Made by a program: the position numbers and the translations under genes. Shown here piece by piece: positions 35,812-43,298 of a DNA stretch of 47,048 nt (position 1 is the first letter of the stretch; each line of letters opens with the position of its first letter). Under the pieces are notes generated by a model that did not search any database, had not been told where the DNA came from, and saw only the letters and a list, made by a program, of their open reading frames with translations. The DNA lies in assembly GCA_964528875.1 (NCBI GenBank), contig CAZGUI010000015.1:1-47048 (forward strand), given 5' to 3'. The stretch is from Bacteroides_E sp964528875 (GTDB taxonomy: Bacteria > Bacteroidota > Bacteroidia > Bacteroidales > Bacteroidaceae).

Positions 35812-36735
35812 ATGTCTAACGAAACCAGCAAAAAGATGAAAAAAATAAGAGTCGCAATCATTGGCTATGGAAACATAGGGAAATATGTACTTCAAGCATT
35901 AGAGTCTGCTCCCGATTTTGAAATCGCAGGAATTGTTCGTCGTGTTGTAAACAAAGAACAACCACTGGAACTTCAACCCTATTCAGTTGTGGAAAACGGC
36001 AAAGAACTAAAGGCTGTTGATGTGGCTATTCTATGTGTCCCCAGCAGACAAACGGCTGCTTATGCACTAGAGTATTTAAAGCAAGGTATTCGTACAGTAG
36101 ACAGTTTTGACATCCATTCACAAATTGTAGATTTAAGAAAGGAACTCATGCCTATTGCTCAGCAACATCATGCAGCATCCATAATCTCTGCCGGATGGGA
36201 CCCCGGAAGCGATTCCATGATCAGAGCATTACTACAGGCCATTGCTCCTCAAGGTATTACGTACACCAATTTTGGTCCCGGGATGAGTATGGGACATACA
36301 GTAGCTGTTAAAGCCATTGATGGAGTAAAAAAAGCATTATCAATGACCATACCTACGGGAACAGGAATTCACAGAAGAATGGTTTATGTGGAGTTAAACG
36401 AAGGAGCTTCTTTTAATGAAGTAGCACAAGCCATAAAGAAGGATGATTATTTTATTCACGATGAAACGCATGTAAAAGAGGTAGCAGATGTAAATGAACT
36501 TATTGATATGGGGCATGGGGTTCATATTGTTCGTAAAGGAACTTCAGGTACTACACCCAATCAGCTTTTTGAATTTAATATGCAGATTAACAACCCTGCT
36601 TTAACTGCACAAGTCCTAGTATCATCGGCTCGTGCTGTAATGCGCCAACAACCGGGAGCTTATACACTGATAGAAATCCCTTTAATTGATTTCCTACCGG
36701 GAGAAAAAGAAGACTGGATACATAAACTGGTATAA
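35812..36735 (+). CDS. ddh: meso-Diaminopimelate dehydrogenase
   Basis: The 307-residue enzyme makes meso-diaminopimelate directly from tetrahydrodipicolinate, NADPH and ammonia, a one-step route to lysine and peptidoglycan. The N-terminal Rossmann motif is VAIIGYGNIGKYVLQAL. Substrate-binding landmarks include CVPSRQTA, TVDSFDIHSQI, SAGWDPGSDSMIRAL, FGPGMSMGHTVAVKAI and PTGTGIHRRMVYVEL. The length is close to that of characterised Ddh enzymes (about 320). An internal ATG at 35836 (MKKIRVAIIGYGN) matches most homologues and could be the real start. It is a single-gene unit with its own promoter and terminator. Confidence 0.94.
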   Translation: MSNETSKKMKKIRVAIIGYGNIGKYVLQALESAPDFEIAGIVRRVVNKEQPLELQPYSVVENGKELKAVDVAILCVPSRQTAAYALEYLKQGIRTVDSFDIHSQIVDLRKELMPIAQQHHAASIISAGWDPGSDSMIRALLQAIAPQGITYTNFGPGMSMGHTVAVKAIDGVKKALSMTIPTGTGIHRRMVYVELNEGASFNEVAQAIKKDDYFIHDETHVKEVADVNELIDMGHGVHIVRKGTSGTTPNQLFEFNMQINNPALTAQVLVSSARAVMRQQPGAYTLIEIPLIDFLPGEKEDWIHKLV

Positions 36736-36760
36736 TTACTTATTTACGAAAAAACAAGAC

Positions 36761-36802
36761 AAAAGATTGCATTCTAACGAAAGAGTATGCAATCTTTTTT
36801 TT
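36761..36802 (+). terminator. Terminator of ddh
   Basis: AAAAGATTGCAT (36761-36772) pairs perfectly with ATGCAATCTTTT (36787-36798), followed by a further T-run. It begins 25 bp after the stop. Confidence 0.9.
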
Positions 36803-36824
36803 ATGTCTAGATCATAAGGTGGGT

Positions 36825-36883
36825 CGGTCTAGGAGAGAAGGCCCTTCGGTCCTAGACCGAGGGGCCTCCGGTCTAGGACCGAC
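36825..36883. repeat. 22-bp period repeat array C
   Basis: Units CGGTCTAGGAGAGAAG (36825), CGGTCCTAGACCGAGG (36847) and CGGTCTAGGACCGAC (36869) keep the exact 22-bp period, with spacers GCCCTT and GGCCTC. The middle unit is in inverted form. The array lies between the ddh terminator and the terminator of the converging nitroreductase gene, so it is not needed as a terminator here. Confidence 0.92.
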
Positions 36884-36963
36884 TTCATCCCCACTCTAAA
36901 ACGTCATAACGGCTCTTCAATAAAAAAAAGGATTCTCAACCACTACAACGAATTTATATTTAC

Positions 36964-37002
36964 AAAAAAAGAGGAATCTCAATTACAAGACTCCTCTTTT
37001 TT
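36964..37002 (-). terminator. Terminator of the nitroreductase gene
   Basis: GAGGAATCT (36971-36979) pairs with AGACTCCTC, with one mismatch, flanked by an A-run and T-run that extend the stem. On the minus strand this ends in a U-tract 20-60 bp after the stop at 37023. Confidence 0.85.
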
Positions 37003-37022
37003 CTATTCTTAAAAGCTTAAAG

Positions 37023-37670
37023 CTATTTAATGTATGAAACTTTGCTAGGATCACGAGGTTTAGCCTCTGGCCTTTGATTTTTATATCCCATAGCAATAGC
37101 TATGGAAAGCTCATGTGTTTCCGGTAACTCCAATTGAGAGAGAAGAGCCTCATCTTCCAGCAAATAACGAGGAAAACCACCTAATACACACGTACCAATA
37201 TCCATGGCTTCAGCACTTAGTAAAATGTTCTGAACCAATAATCCACAATCCATCTCACTCATTAAGTTTCCCTTTTCTCGTGCTACAAAAATAACGGTGG
37301 GTGCATTGTAATAAATGGAATAATCGGGATTATCCATAGAGGAAAGATCTTTCTCCGGATTACCCTTCTTAGAGTGTGCTACAAAACCATTATTCATTTG
37401 TTGCAACAACTCCTTATTCTGCACCACCTTAACTTGCCAAGATTGTTTATTCATAGCACTTGGAGCATTAATAGCACAATTCATTATGACATCCATTTGC
37501 TCCTGTTTAATTTGCTCTGGCTTATAAGTGCGAATACTTCTACGACTTAAAATATTGTCGATTATCACCTGTTCTTTATTCACTTCAAGCGTTGACTCAT
37601 CACTCTTTTGCCCACCTGAACAACTAGCCATTCCTATGACTACAAATAAAATTAGACTAATTTTCTTCAT
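37023..37670 (-). CDS. Nitroreductase family lipoprotein
   Basis: The 215-residue protein is a small FMN-dependent nitroreductase fold. It has RRSIRTYKPEQI (FMN phosphate contacts), NAPSAMNKQSWQVKVV, a central AREKGNLMSEMDCGLLVQNI and GYKNQRPEAKPR at the end. Most nitroreductases are cytoplasmic, but this one begins with a clear lipoprotein signal (LILFVVIGMASC, Cys17) and an acidic linker. It should therefore be anchored in the envelope. How FMN reaches it, or whether it binds FMN, cannot be seen. The substrate is unknown. It is a single gene with its own terminator, converging on ddh across array C. Confidence 0.9.
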   Translation of the reverse strand: MKKISLILFVVIGMASCSGGQKSDESTLEVNKEQVIIDNILSRRSIRTYKPEQIKQEQMDVIMNCAINAPSAMNKQSWQVKVVQNKELLQQMNNGFVAHSKKGNPEKDLSSMDNPDYSIYYNAPTVIFVAREKGNLMSEMDCGLLVQNILLSAEAMDIGTCVLGGFPRYLLEDEALLSQLELPETHELSIAIAMGYKNQRPEAKPRDPSKVSYIK

Positions 37671-37759
37671 ACTTTTAGATTATAACTATTAACAAATGAA
37701 TCCATTAAATATACTGTTTTTTTAGAACAAACTACGAATTTATTCCAAACATATTCTAG

Positions 37760-38638
37760 TTAAAAATTGTAAGCGATACCCACCCCAATCATCTCTTTAA
37801 ACTGAACTTTTGCACCCCCAACAACCTTACCGTCATCATCTATTTGTTTAATGTCATCGTCATACTTCAACGTGGTTTGAATGGTAGCAGACAGGAATTT
37901 ATTTACTTTTAGACTGATAACATTTTCCCAGTTCACATCCACATTGCCGAAACTCTTATCGTAAGCAGTAAAGAAATCGGCTTTAGAAATCAAATCTACA
38001 TTGGTCATTAACTTCATCGTAAAATTGGCTTTTACGTAGGCACCAAACTCACCCCTGAATTTCTTTCCGGCATCTACTCCAAAAGCGCCGGCATCCGACA
38101 AGAAATCGTCTTGCACAAAAGTCATTTTACCTGTTATGGGCGACATAAATAGCGAAAAGTTACTGGTAGGCTTATAATCAATACCTAAAGCAATACTTGA
38201 ATAGGCAGGTGCTAAGAACTTAGAGATATATTTTTCATCATCGGGATTTTTATACCCTTTATCAAATTGAGTCTTGAAGTCTGCCAATGTACTTAAATAC
38301 CATTTGGGGGCAAACTCATAACCAAACTTAGTAGACAGTTCCAACTTATCCACACTCTTAACCCAACTATTCTTTTTGGTATAGGTTGTACCATAATCGG
38401 CAGCAAAGTCGTTATCCCACGCATATTTACCATATTTATAATTAGCACTTAAATTCAGGTAAATATTACCGGCAACCGTATTTTCACCTCCGGAAGACCA
38501 ATTCACCAAAGAGGTCTGGGAAGCATTTAGTCCTGTTATACCTTTAATAATCCACTTTTTAGGTTCAGCCTCTTCTTGAGCTACTACATGTAAACTTATT
38601 AGCAATGTTGTAAATAATAAAACAGCTAGTTTTTTCAT
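37760..38638 (-). CDS. DUF3078 outer-membrane barrel-like protein
   Basis: The 292-residue protein starts at ATG 38638 (MKKLAVLLFTTLL). The frame extends 27 codons further, but that part crosses the likely leader. A signal peptide (LISLHVVAQ) precedes WIIKGITGLNASQTSLVNW, SSGGENTVAGNIYLN and the rest of the DUF3078 pattern: alternating beta strands with many aromatic residues and a final strand ending GVGIAYNF. The terminal Phe and strand layout suggest an outer-membrane beta-barrel. Its function is not known. A TATCTTTG element at 38717-38724 is the candidate promoter. Confidence 0.87.
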   Translation of the reverse strand: MKKLAVLLFTTLLISLHVVAQEEAEPKKWIIKGITGLNASQTSLVNWSSGGENTVAGNIYLNLSANYKYGKYAWDNDFAADYGTTYTKKNSWVKSVDKLELSTKFGYEFAPKWYLSTLADFKTQFDKGYKNPDDEKYISKFLAPAYSSIALGIDYKPTSNFSLFMSPITGKMTFVQDDFLSDAGAFGVDAGKKFRGEFGAYVKANFTMKLMTNVDLISKADFFTAYDKSFGNVDVNWENVISLKVNKFLSATIQTTLKYDDDIKQIDDDGKVVGGAKVQFKEMIGVGIAYNF

Positions 38639-38716
38639 TTGTCTATTTTTAATACTTTTTGTTAATAACAAACTCGAGCAGTTCCATTTAATAACCACCC
38701 AGTAAATAAAACAGGA

Positions 38717-38724
38717 CAAAGATA
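38717..38724 (-). promoter_or_regulatory. -7 element of the DUF3078 gene
   Basis: The minus strand reads TATCTTTG, 78 bp before ATG 38638, immediately past the stop of the upstream gene. This implies the DUF3078 gene has its own transcript and a leader of about 70 nt. Confidence 0.5.
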
Positions 38725-38736
38725 AAAAGGTTTACA

Positions 38737-39225
38737 TTATTTTACATCAATTTGCTTTAAGTTTTCATAAATCCCCATTAACCATTCCAGATTATCTTGA
38801 GTAGAGATTTGAAAGTTTCCTGAAAAACGTTGTTTATTAATGGATTGAACTAATACGAGTTCATTATTCACCACCAACCCCCACTGTGTATCTTCTGTAT
38901 TGGGTTTATCCTCTTTAAGTGCCTCTATTTTCTCTCGTTTGAGTGCAATCAATAAGGCTGCATAACCGAATTTTTCGTGATTAACTAAGCGCATAGTTTC
39001 TACATCAGACCATAGAATAAGAGGTTTTGGCATTAAATGATAAGAGGTATCTGCCTGACTGAGTTTCATCTCTACACTCCCCTCTTTTTCACTAATTAGA
39101 TACCAGCCGGTATTTAAAGAAATAGTTGAGTTAGCCTTAGGTTTATTTTTTTGCTGTTGTGCTTGAATAGAAGAAGCCAACATTAAACAAATAAAAACAG
39201 CACTATAAAATAGACAGTTCTTCAT
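38737..39225 (-). CDS. Secreted protein with SecDF P1-head-like domain
   Basis: The 162-residue protein has a signal peptide (FICLMLASSIQAQ) and a single compact domain. The pattern LILWSDVETMRLVNHEKFGY, followed by the helix-rich middle and WGLVVNNELVLVQSINKQRF, then SGNFQIS, closely follows the SecD/SecDF P1-head subdomain (compare IVLDGKVISAPVI plus GGxxQISG). This is my pattern recognition and was not searched. A free P1-head without the SecD membrane core cannot translocate protein; it may bind a ligand or partner in the periplasm. The upstream lipoprotein gene ends 14 bp before it, so the two are probably co-expressed. Confidence 0.72.
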   Translation of the reverse strand: MKNCLFYSAVFICLMLASSIQAQQQKNKPKANSTISLNTGWYLISEKEGSVEMKLSQADTSYHLMPKPLILWSDVETMRLVNHEKFGYAALLIALKREKIEALKEDKPNTEDTQWGLVVNNELVLVQSINKQRFSGNFQISTQDNLEWLMGIYENLKQIDVK

Positions 39226-39239
39226 ATCAAAAGGTCGTA

Positions 39240-40022
39240 TTATTGAGTAGATACTTCAACGTATTGTAACTTAGCAGCAAACTCCAACTTAGGTAGGTTA
39301 AGTTCTTCTTTGTAATAATTGGTCCAATCTTCAAACAATACTAAGTTTTTCATCTCAGGGATAAGAGCTGAACCCGGCGGGTTGGGATTGATAATGTCAG
39401 GACCAATAACATAATTCAACTCAATCTTTTCTCCTTTTTTGTCATAGCTCATTTTTAAGGCAGTTTGGTCAACCTCAAAAGAGCCTTTCCATAATTCAGA
39501 CGGTTTTTTCTCTTCGTAAACCACTAGATTTCCTCTGTTTTCATCCCGATAGATTAACTTATATCCTCCCATTTTCTTAACCGGAAAGTCTTTTGTTGCT
39601 AACTGGTCTTTTATCTCTTGTTGGATTTTTGCATCATCTATACGAACCTGATCCTCAAAACCATTGACTTGCAGATAAACTTCTTTTTCGGAGAGAATAA
39701 CATATAGCCCGGCAACTTGCCCTTTACCATCCCGAACCACAACATTTAAATCACCTGTGTTTTTTTTCCCCACTAGAATGAGTTTATTATCCACAATATT
39801 AGCCTCAAGTAAGCTCTCTTCTCCTACTAGTACTTCATAAGAACCTTCTCCTGATATTATATCTACACTCGCTATACCTTCAGGATAGACCTCTATTACT
39901 TTTTTCCCTAATTTTAAAGGAATTAAATCTTTACTGCTACTACCACACCCAATTGTTAGAACCAACAATAAAAATAAACCCGTAAGGAGTAGCCCATATC
40001 TTTTTACATCTTTCATATCCAT
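39240..40022 (-). CDS. Uncharacterised lipoprotein, beta-rich
   Basis: The 260-residue protein begins with a lipoprotein signal (GLFLLLVLTIGC, Cys26). Residues 40-120 form regular short strands (VEVYPEG-type, then IDVISGEGSYEV-like spacing) that suggest one or two Ig-like or BIG-like sandwiches. Residues 120-260 mix strands with a few helices. I recognise no catalytic motif. It is the first gene of a two-gene unit with the P1-head-like protein, so the pair may act together at the envelope. ATG 40022 (MDMKDVKRY) is used; the ATG at 40016 is equally possible. Confidence 0.7.
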   Translation of the reverse strand: MDMKDVKRYGLLLTGLFLLLVLTIGCGSSSKDLIPLKLGKKVIEVYPEGIASVDIISGEGSYEVLVGEESLLEANIVDNKLILVGKKNTGDLNVVVRDGKGQVAGLYVILSEKEVYLQVNGFEDQVRIDDAKIQQEIKDQLATKDFPVKKMGGYKLIYRDENRGNLVVYEEKKPSELWKGSFEVDQTALKMSYDKKGEKIELNYVIGPDIINPNPPGSALIPEMKNLVLFEDWTNYYKEELNLPKLEFAAKLQYVEVSTQ

Positions 40023-40132
40023 TCGTTTTAGATCATTAAATTAGCGATTCAGAAGTGCAGAAACCTATTTTTCAAATCTAGATCTCTCAAAAATACCTTT
40101 TTTACTTATCATACACTATAAAAAATCATTTT

Positions 40133-40196
40133 TCCTCTTTCTTTTTAACAAAAATGGTCTTTTAGCTATCAAAAGACAAAAGAGAGAAAGGAGAAA
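40133..40196. repeat. Imperfect inverted repeat in the divergent intergenic region
   Basis: GTCTTTT (40157-40163) and AAAAGAC (40171-40177) form a perfect 7-bp stem around AGCTATC. Pyrimidine-rich CCTCTTTCTTTTT on the left and purine-rich AAAAGAGAGAAAGG on the right extend it imperfectly. It lies between the divergent genes at 40022 and 40307, so it may be a regulator site or an RNA structure. The rest of 40023-40306 shows only weak promoter-like strings, such as TAGATTTG on the minus strand at 40073-40080. Confidence 0.45.
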
Positions 40197-40306
40197 CTAT
40201 TTCAGTTCCATTTCTTTTTTCCTCGCCATAAAATTCGTATGTTAGTAAGTAACATCATACTGACATTATAAACAACTATACTTTAACAGTTAACGCAATT
40301 GAAGAT

Positions 40307-40765
40307 ATGAAGCCAGTAAAAAAAACCATCATAGTTAACTATGGAGATGAGAAGATTGGTAAATCAACATCTATCCGAGGGGTATACAATGAATTACAAA
40401 AAAAATATGAACTCAAAAATCTTCGTGAGGTTATACGAGGCAAAATGCCGGATAGCGACATCAGTGCTTTATTTGAAATTGAAGGAGTGAAGTTTGGCTT
40501 AGAAAGTCAGGGTGAACCGGATTCCCGAATCTTTGAATCATTGCAGGAGTTTATAGAGGAAGAATGTGACATAATTATTGTATCCTGTCGGACGGAAGGA
40601 GTGGTAATGCAGACCATTGAAGATTTGAAAGAAAAAGGATATCGCATCATCTGGACACAGAATTACCTCTGTCACGATTGTGGTAAAGCATTGAATTTAC
40701 TCAATACACTCTATATTTTGAATATCATAGTTATGATTCACTACCTACTCAATGGAGATTTATAA
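40307..40765 (+). CDS. P-loop NTPase-like protein, C-terminus possibly frameshifted
   Basis: The 152-residue protein has a Walker A motif near the start, NYGDEKIGKSTSI (GxxxxGKS/T, residues about 11-23), and DIIIVSCR as a possible Walker B strand. I do not recognise the family. It is soluble and small. The last 20 codons (LYILNIIVMIHYLLNGDL) look unlike the rest. A frame slip near 40710 would give FEYHSYDSLPTQWRF and run to a TAG at 40825, which reads more like a normal protein end. Either this is the real end, or the gene is frameshifted or mis-sequenced there. It lies just upstream of the TPP riboswitch in the same direction, but has no visible link to thiamine. Confidence 0.65.
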   Translation: MKPVKKTIIVNYGDEKIGKSTSIRGVYNELQKKYELKNLREVIRGKMPDSDISALFEIEGVKFGLESQGEPDSRIFESLQEFIEEECDIIIVSCRTEGVVMQTIEDLKEKGYRIIWTQNYLCHDCGKALNLLNTLYILNIIVMIHYLLNGDL

Positions 40766-40848
40766 CAGATAAAAAACAGTGGATATCTTTTTTTATTGAA
40801 AACCCCTCATTTTTTATTTTTTTATAGGGTCACAACAAGAGATTAATG

Positions 40849-40856
40849 TATATTTG
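40849..40856 (+). promoter_or_regulatory. -7 element of the thi operon
   Basis: TATATTTG lies about 10 bp ahead of the TPP riboswitch, so transcription would begin at the first base-paired positions of the aptamer. The -33 box is not recognisable. Confidence 0.6.
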
Positions 40857-40864
40857 CCTAAATA

Positions 40865-40945
40865 CATTATTCAAGGGGTGCTGTAAAAAGCTGAGATTAT
40901 ACCCTTATAACCTGATTCGGATAATGCCGACGTAGGAATGACGAA
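40865..40945 (+). promoter_or_regulatory. TPP riboswitch aptamer (THI element)
   Basis: The conserved thi-box strings are in order and spaced as in the family: GGGGTGC, GCTGAGATTATACCC, ACCTGATTCGGATAATGCC and GACGTAGGAATG. Short P1 arms ATTC (40869-40872) and GAAT (40936-40939) close it. It binds thiamine pyrophosphate and controls the thi genes that follow. A terminator hairpin lies directly downstream (40960-41002), indicating control by transcription termination. Confidence 0.96.
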
Positions 40946-40959
40946 CCACTTTCTATATG

Positions 40960-41002
40960 CATACCTTGATTGTATTTAAGACAAGAACGGGTATGTTTTT
41001 TT
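40960..41002 (+). terminator. Riboswitch-linked terminator
   Basis: CATACC (40960-40965) pairs with GGTATG (40990-40995), with CTTG/CAAG inside, and seven T residues follow. It lies between the aptamer and thiS, so with TPP bound it would end transcription 94 bp before the first gene. Confidence 0.85.
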
Positions 41003-41095
41003 GTTTTAAACAGATAGCAGACTTGCTTAAAGTATAACACAACGGTTAAACACCCATAGGTTCTTGTTAAATTATTAATTTTAACATGGAGTTAT

Positions 41096-41296
41096 ATGAC
41101 TGTTTACTTAAACGAAAAACCTTTCTCGGTAGCTAAAGAAACGACACTCTTTGAATTTTTAAGCGAGCAAAAAGTCCCTAATCAAGGCATAGCGGTTGCC
41201 ATAGACCAACGGGTTATTCCTAGAGATCAATGGAATTCAACCGTACTTACTGATCAATTAAAGATACTCCTCATTCATGCTGTTTCAGGAGGTTGA
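41096..41296 (+). CDS. thiS: Sulfur carrier protein ThiS
   Basis: This 66-residue ubiquitin-like protein ends in Gly-Gly (HAVSGG), the tail that is adenylated and thiocarboxylated to deliver sulfur for the thiazole ring. The beta-grasp pattern MTVYLNEKPFSV and VAIDQRVIPRDQW is typical. It is the first gene after the TPP riboswitch and terminator. The codons for the GG tail double as AGGAGG, a Shine-Dalgarno-like site for the next gene. Confidence 0.95.
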   Translation: MTVYLNEKPFSVAKETTLFEFLSEQKVPNQGIAVAIDQRVIPRDQWNSTVLTDQLKILLIHAVSGG

Positions 41297-41300
41297 GAAG

Positions 41301-41906
41301 ATGGAACTAGTTATTATTACTACTGATACACTCTTTGATCATGAAGCGGAAGCGATTAATACTTTGTGCAAAGAAGGGGTACAGGTACTACACCTTAGGA
41401 AGCCCCAAAGCACCAAAGAGCAAATGGAATTACTCTTGAAACAGATTAATCCGTTTTATTTGAATCGAATGGTTCTACACGATCATTTTGATTTAGTGCA
41501 ACAATTTGGTTTGAAAGGTTACCATTTGAATAGTCGAAATAAAGAAGTAACAAGGGATAGGGGTAAATCAATAAGTGCTTCTTGTCACTCTTTTCAAGAA
41601 TTACAAGACAAAAGTTTTTGTAACTATCTGTTTCTAAGTCCAATATTTAATAGTTTATCTAAACCGGGCTATCAACAGGCTTATTCAGAAATAGAACTTC
41701 TTCAAGCTAAAAAGAATCAATGGATTAACAAAAAAGTTTATGCATTAGGAGGCATTACTCCTTCAAATCTTCCGTTACTTAAAGCTTATGGTTTTGGAGG
41801 AGCCGTAATCTTAGGTTTTCTCTGGGAGAATTTCAAAACCGACAAAAACTTAATACGTCTAGTCGGACGATTAAAAGAATTACAAACAGCAATAGAAAGT
41901 TTATGA
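41301..41906 (+). CDS. TenI-like member of the thiamine phosphate synthase family
   Basis: The 201-residue protein starts at ATG 41301 (MELVIITTDTLFD), 8 bp after AGGAGG; a frame extension to 41277 overlaps thiS and is unlikely. It has the ThiE/TenI fold motifs in altered form: VLHLRKPQSTKEQ, VLHDHFDL, GYHLNSR, SASCHSFQEL, FLSPIFNSLSKPGY and YALGGITPSN. Compared with the canonical ThiE encoded next, it has SCH where ThiE has GTANT, and HLNSR where ThiE has HLGKND. Coupling activity is therefore doubtful. TenI proteins help aromatise the thiazole phosphate. It overlaps the following thiE by 4 bp (ATGA). Confidence 0.85.
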   Translation: MELVIITTDTLFDHEAEAINTLCKEGVQVLHLRKPQSTKEQMELLLKQINPFYLNRMVLHDHFDLVQQFGLKGYHLNSRNKEVTRDRGKSISASCHSFQELQDKSFCNYLFLSPIFNSLSKPGYQQAYSEIELLQAKKNQWINKKVYALGGITPSNLPLLKAYGFGGAVILGFLWENFKTDKNLIRLVGRLKELQTAIESL

Positions 41907-42556
41907 AAGGACTTTTATTTATATCACACCAAACTGCGAAATACTCTACTCTGGAATCAATAGAGATAGCCTTAAAAGGTGGATGCAAACACATTCAGCT
42001 ACGGATGAAAGAGGCTACAACTGAAGAAATTGCACTTACAGGAAAAAAAGCACTACTACTTTGCAGGGAATATCAGGCAAACCTTTACATAGATGATCAG
42101 GTAGAGATTTGCAAAACACTACAAGCTAATGGAGTACACTTAGGGAAAAATGACATGCCTCCGTCTGAAGCTCGTCATATCTTAGGCAACACGTACTGCA
42201 TTGGAGGAACAGCCAACACGTGGGAAGATATTCTTCACCTCAAAAAGGAGGGGATTGACTACATCGGATTAGGTCCTTATAATTATACCACGACGAAAAA
42301 AAATTTATCTTCTATTTTAGGACTAAAGGGTTATGAAGAATTACTCACCCTTTGCAAAAAGAACAAGATAGAGATACCCATCTTGGCTATTGGAGGTATT
42401 ACATTGGAAGATATTCCTTCTCTACTAAAAATTGGAGTCTCCGGAATTGCACTTTCTTCTACAATTCTAAATGCAGAACATCCGATAGAGGAAACAAAAC
42501 GAATCATAGAAATTATACAAAACAACAATTATGAAACCATTAAAAATTGGAGATAA
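41903..42556 (+). CDS. thiE: Thiamine phosphate synthase
   Basis: The 217-residue enzyme joins the pyrimidine pyrophosphate and thiazole phosphate to give thiamine monophosphate. Key motifs are present: IQLRMKEA, YIDDQVEIC, VHLGKNDMP, IGGTANTWED, GLGPYNYTTTKKNL and LAIGGITLEDI. The set is more canonical than in the preceding tenI-like gene, so this is probably the working ThiE. It ends inside thiG: its last 26 bp overlap the thiG start, implying tight translational coupling. Confidence 0.93.
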   Translation: MKGLLFISHQTAKYSTLESIEIALKGGCKHIQLRMKEATTEEIALTGKKALLLCREYQANLYIDDQVEICKTLQANGVHLGKNDMPPSEARHILGNTYCIGGTANTWEDILHLKKEGIDYIGLGPYNYTTTKKNLSSILGLKGYEELLTLCKKNKIEIPILAIGGITLEDIPSLLKIGVSGIALSSTILNAEHPIEETKRIIEIIQNNNYETIKNWR

Positions 42557-43298
42557 GACTTTTAATTCACGCTTATTTCTTGGTACAGGTAAATTTGGAT
42601 CGAACCAAATCATGGGAGAGGCTATTGTTGCTTCTCAAACAGAACTAGTAACGGCAGCAATGAAACGATTGGACTTAAAGACCGGAACGGATGATATGTT
42701 GGAACAAATAAATAAACCCGGGGTACAATTACTGCCCAACACCTCAGGGGTTAGAAATGCAAAAGAGGCTATTTTTGCTGCACAAATGGCTAGAGAAGCT
42801 TTTCAGACCAATTGGCTAAAGCTAGAAATCCATCCTGACCCAAAGTATTTGCTTCCTGACCCAATAGAGACATTGATAGCTACAGAAGAGTTAGCAAAGA
42901 TGGGATTTATCATTCTACCTTATATACAAGCTGACCCTGTTCTCTGTAAACGATTGGAATCAGCAGGAGCTGCAGCTGTTATGCCTTTAGGTGCCCCCAT
43001 TGGCACAAACAAAGGGCTCTTAACGCGGGATTTCTTAGCAATCATCATTGAGCAAAGTAATCTACCTGTAGTTGTTGATGCAGGTATAGGAGCTCCTTCA
43101 CATGCTGCTGAAGCCATGGAATTAGGAGCAGACGCTGTACTTGTCAACACAGCAATTGCTGTTGCAGGTAATCCGGTTAAAATGGCAGAAGCATTTCGGA
43201 TGAGTGTAATCAGTGGAAGAATGGCTTACGAAGCCAAACTAGGTGAAGTGAGCCAGTCGGCTCAAGCAAGTAGTCCTTTAACTGCATTTTTGGACTAA
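42531..43298 (+). CDS. thiG: Thiazole synthase ThiG
   Basis: The 255-residue TIM-barrel enzyme builds the thiazole phosphate from 1-deoxyxylulose 5-phosphate, dehydroglycine and ThiS thiocarboxylate. Landmarks are SRLFLGTGKFGS at the start, NWLKLEIHPDPKYLLPD with the Schiff-base Lys, AVMPLGAPIGTNKGL and VVVDAGIGAPSHAAEAMELG with the phosphate site. Length matches the family. ATG 42531 lies within the end of thiE. The next gene is thiH, 140 bp on; in Bacteroides thiC normally stands here. Confidence 0.96.
   Translation: MKPLKIGDKTFNSRLFLGTGKFGSNQIMGEAIVASQTELVTAAMKRLDLKTGTDDMLEQINKPGVQLLPNTSGVRNAKEAIFAAQMAREAFQTNWLKLEIHPDPKYLLPDPIETLIATEELAKMGFIILPYIQADPVLCKRLESAGAAAVMPLGAPIGTNKGLLTRDFLAIIIEQSNLPVVVDAGIGAPSHAAEAMELGADAVLVNTAIAVAGNPVKMAEAFRMSVISGRMAYEAKLGEVSQSAQASSPLTAFLD

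Noticed and set aside
41277..41300. Longer N-terminus of the tenI-like protein
   Set aside because: It would overlap the thiS end; ATG 41301 has a well-placed AGGAGG and begins at the conserved strand.
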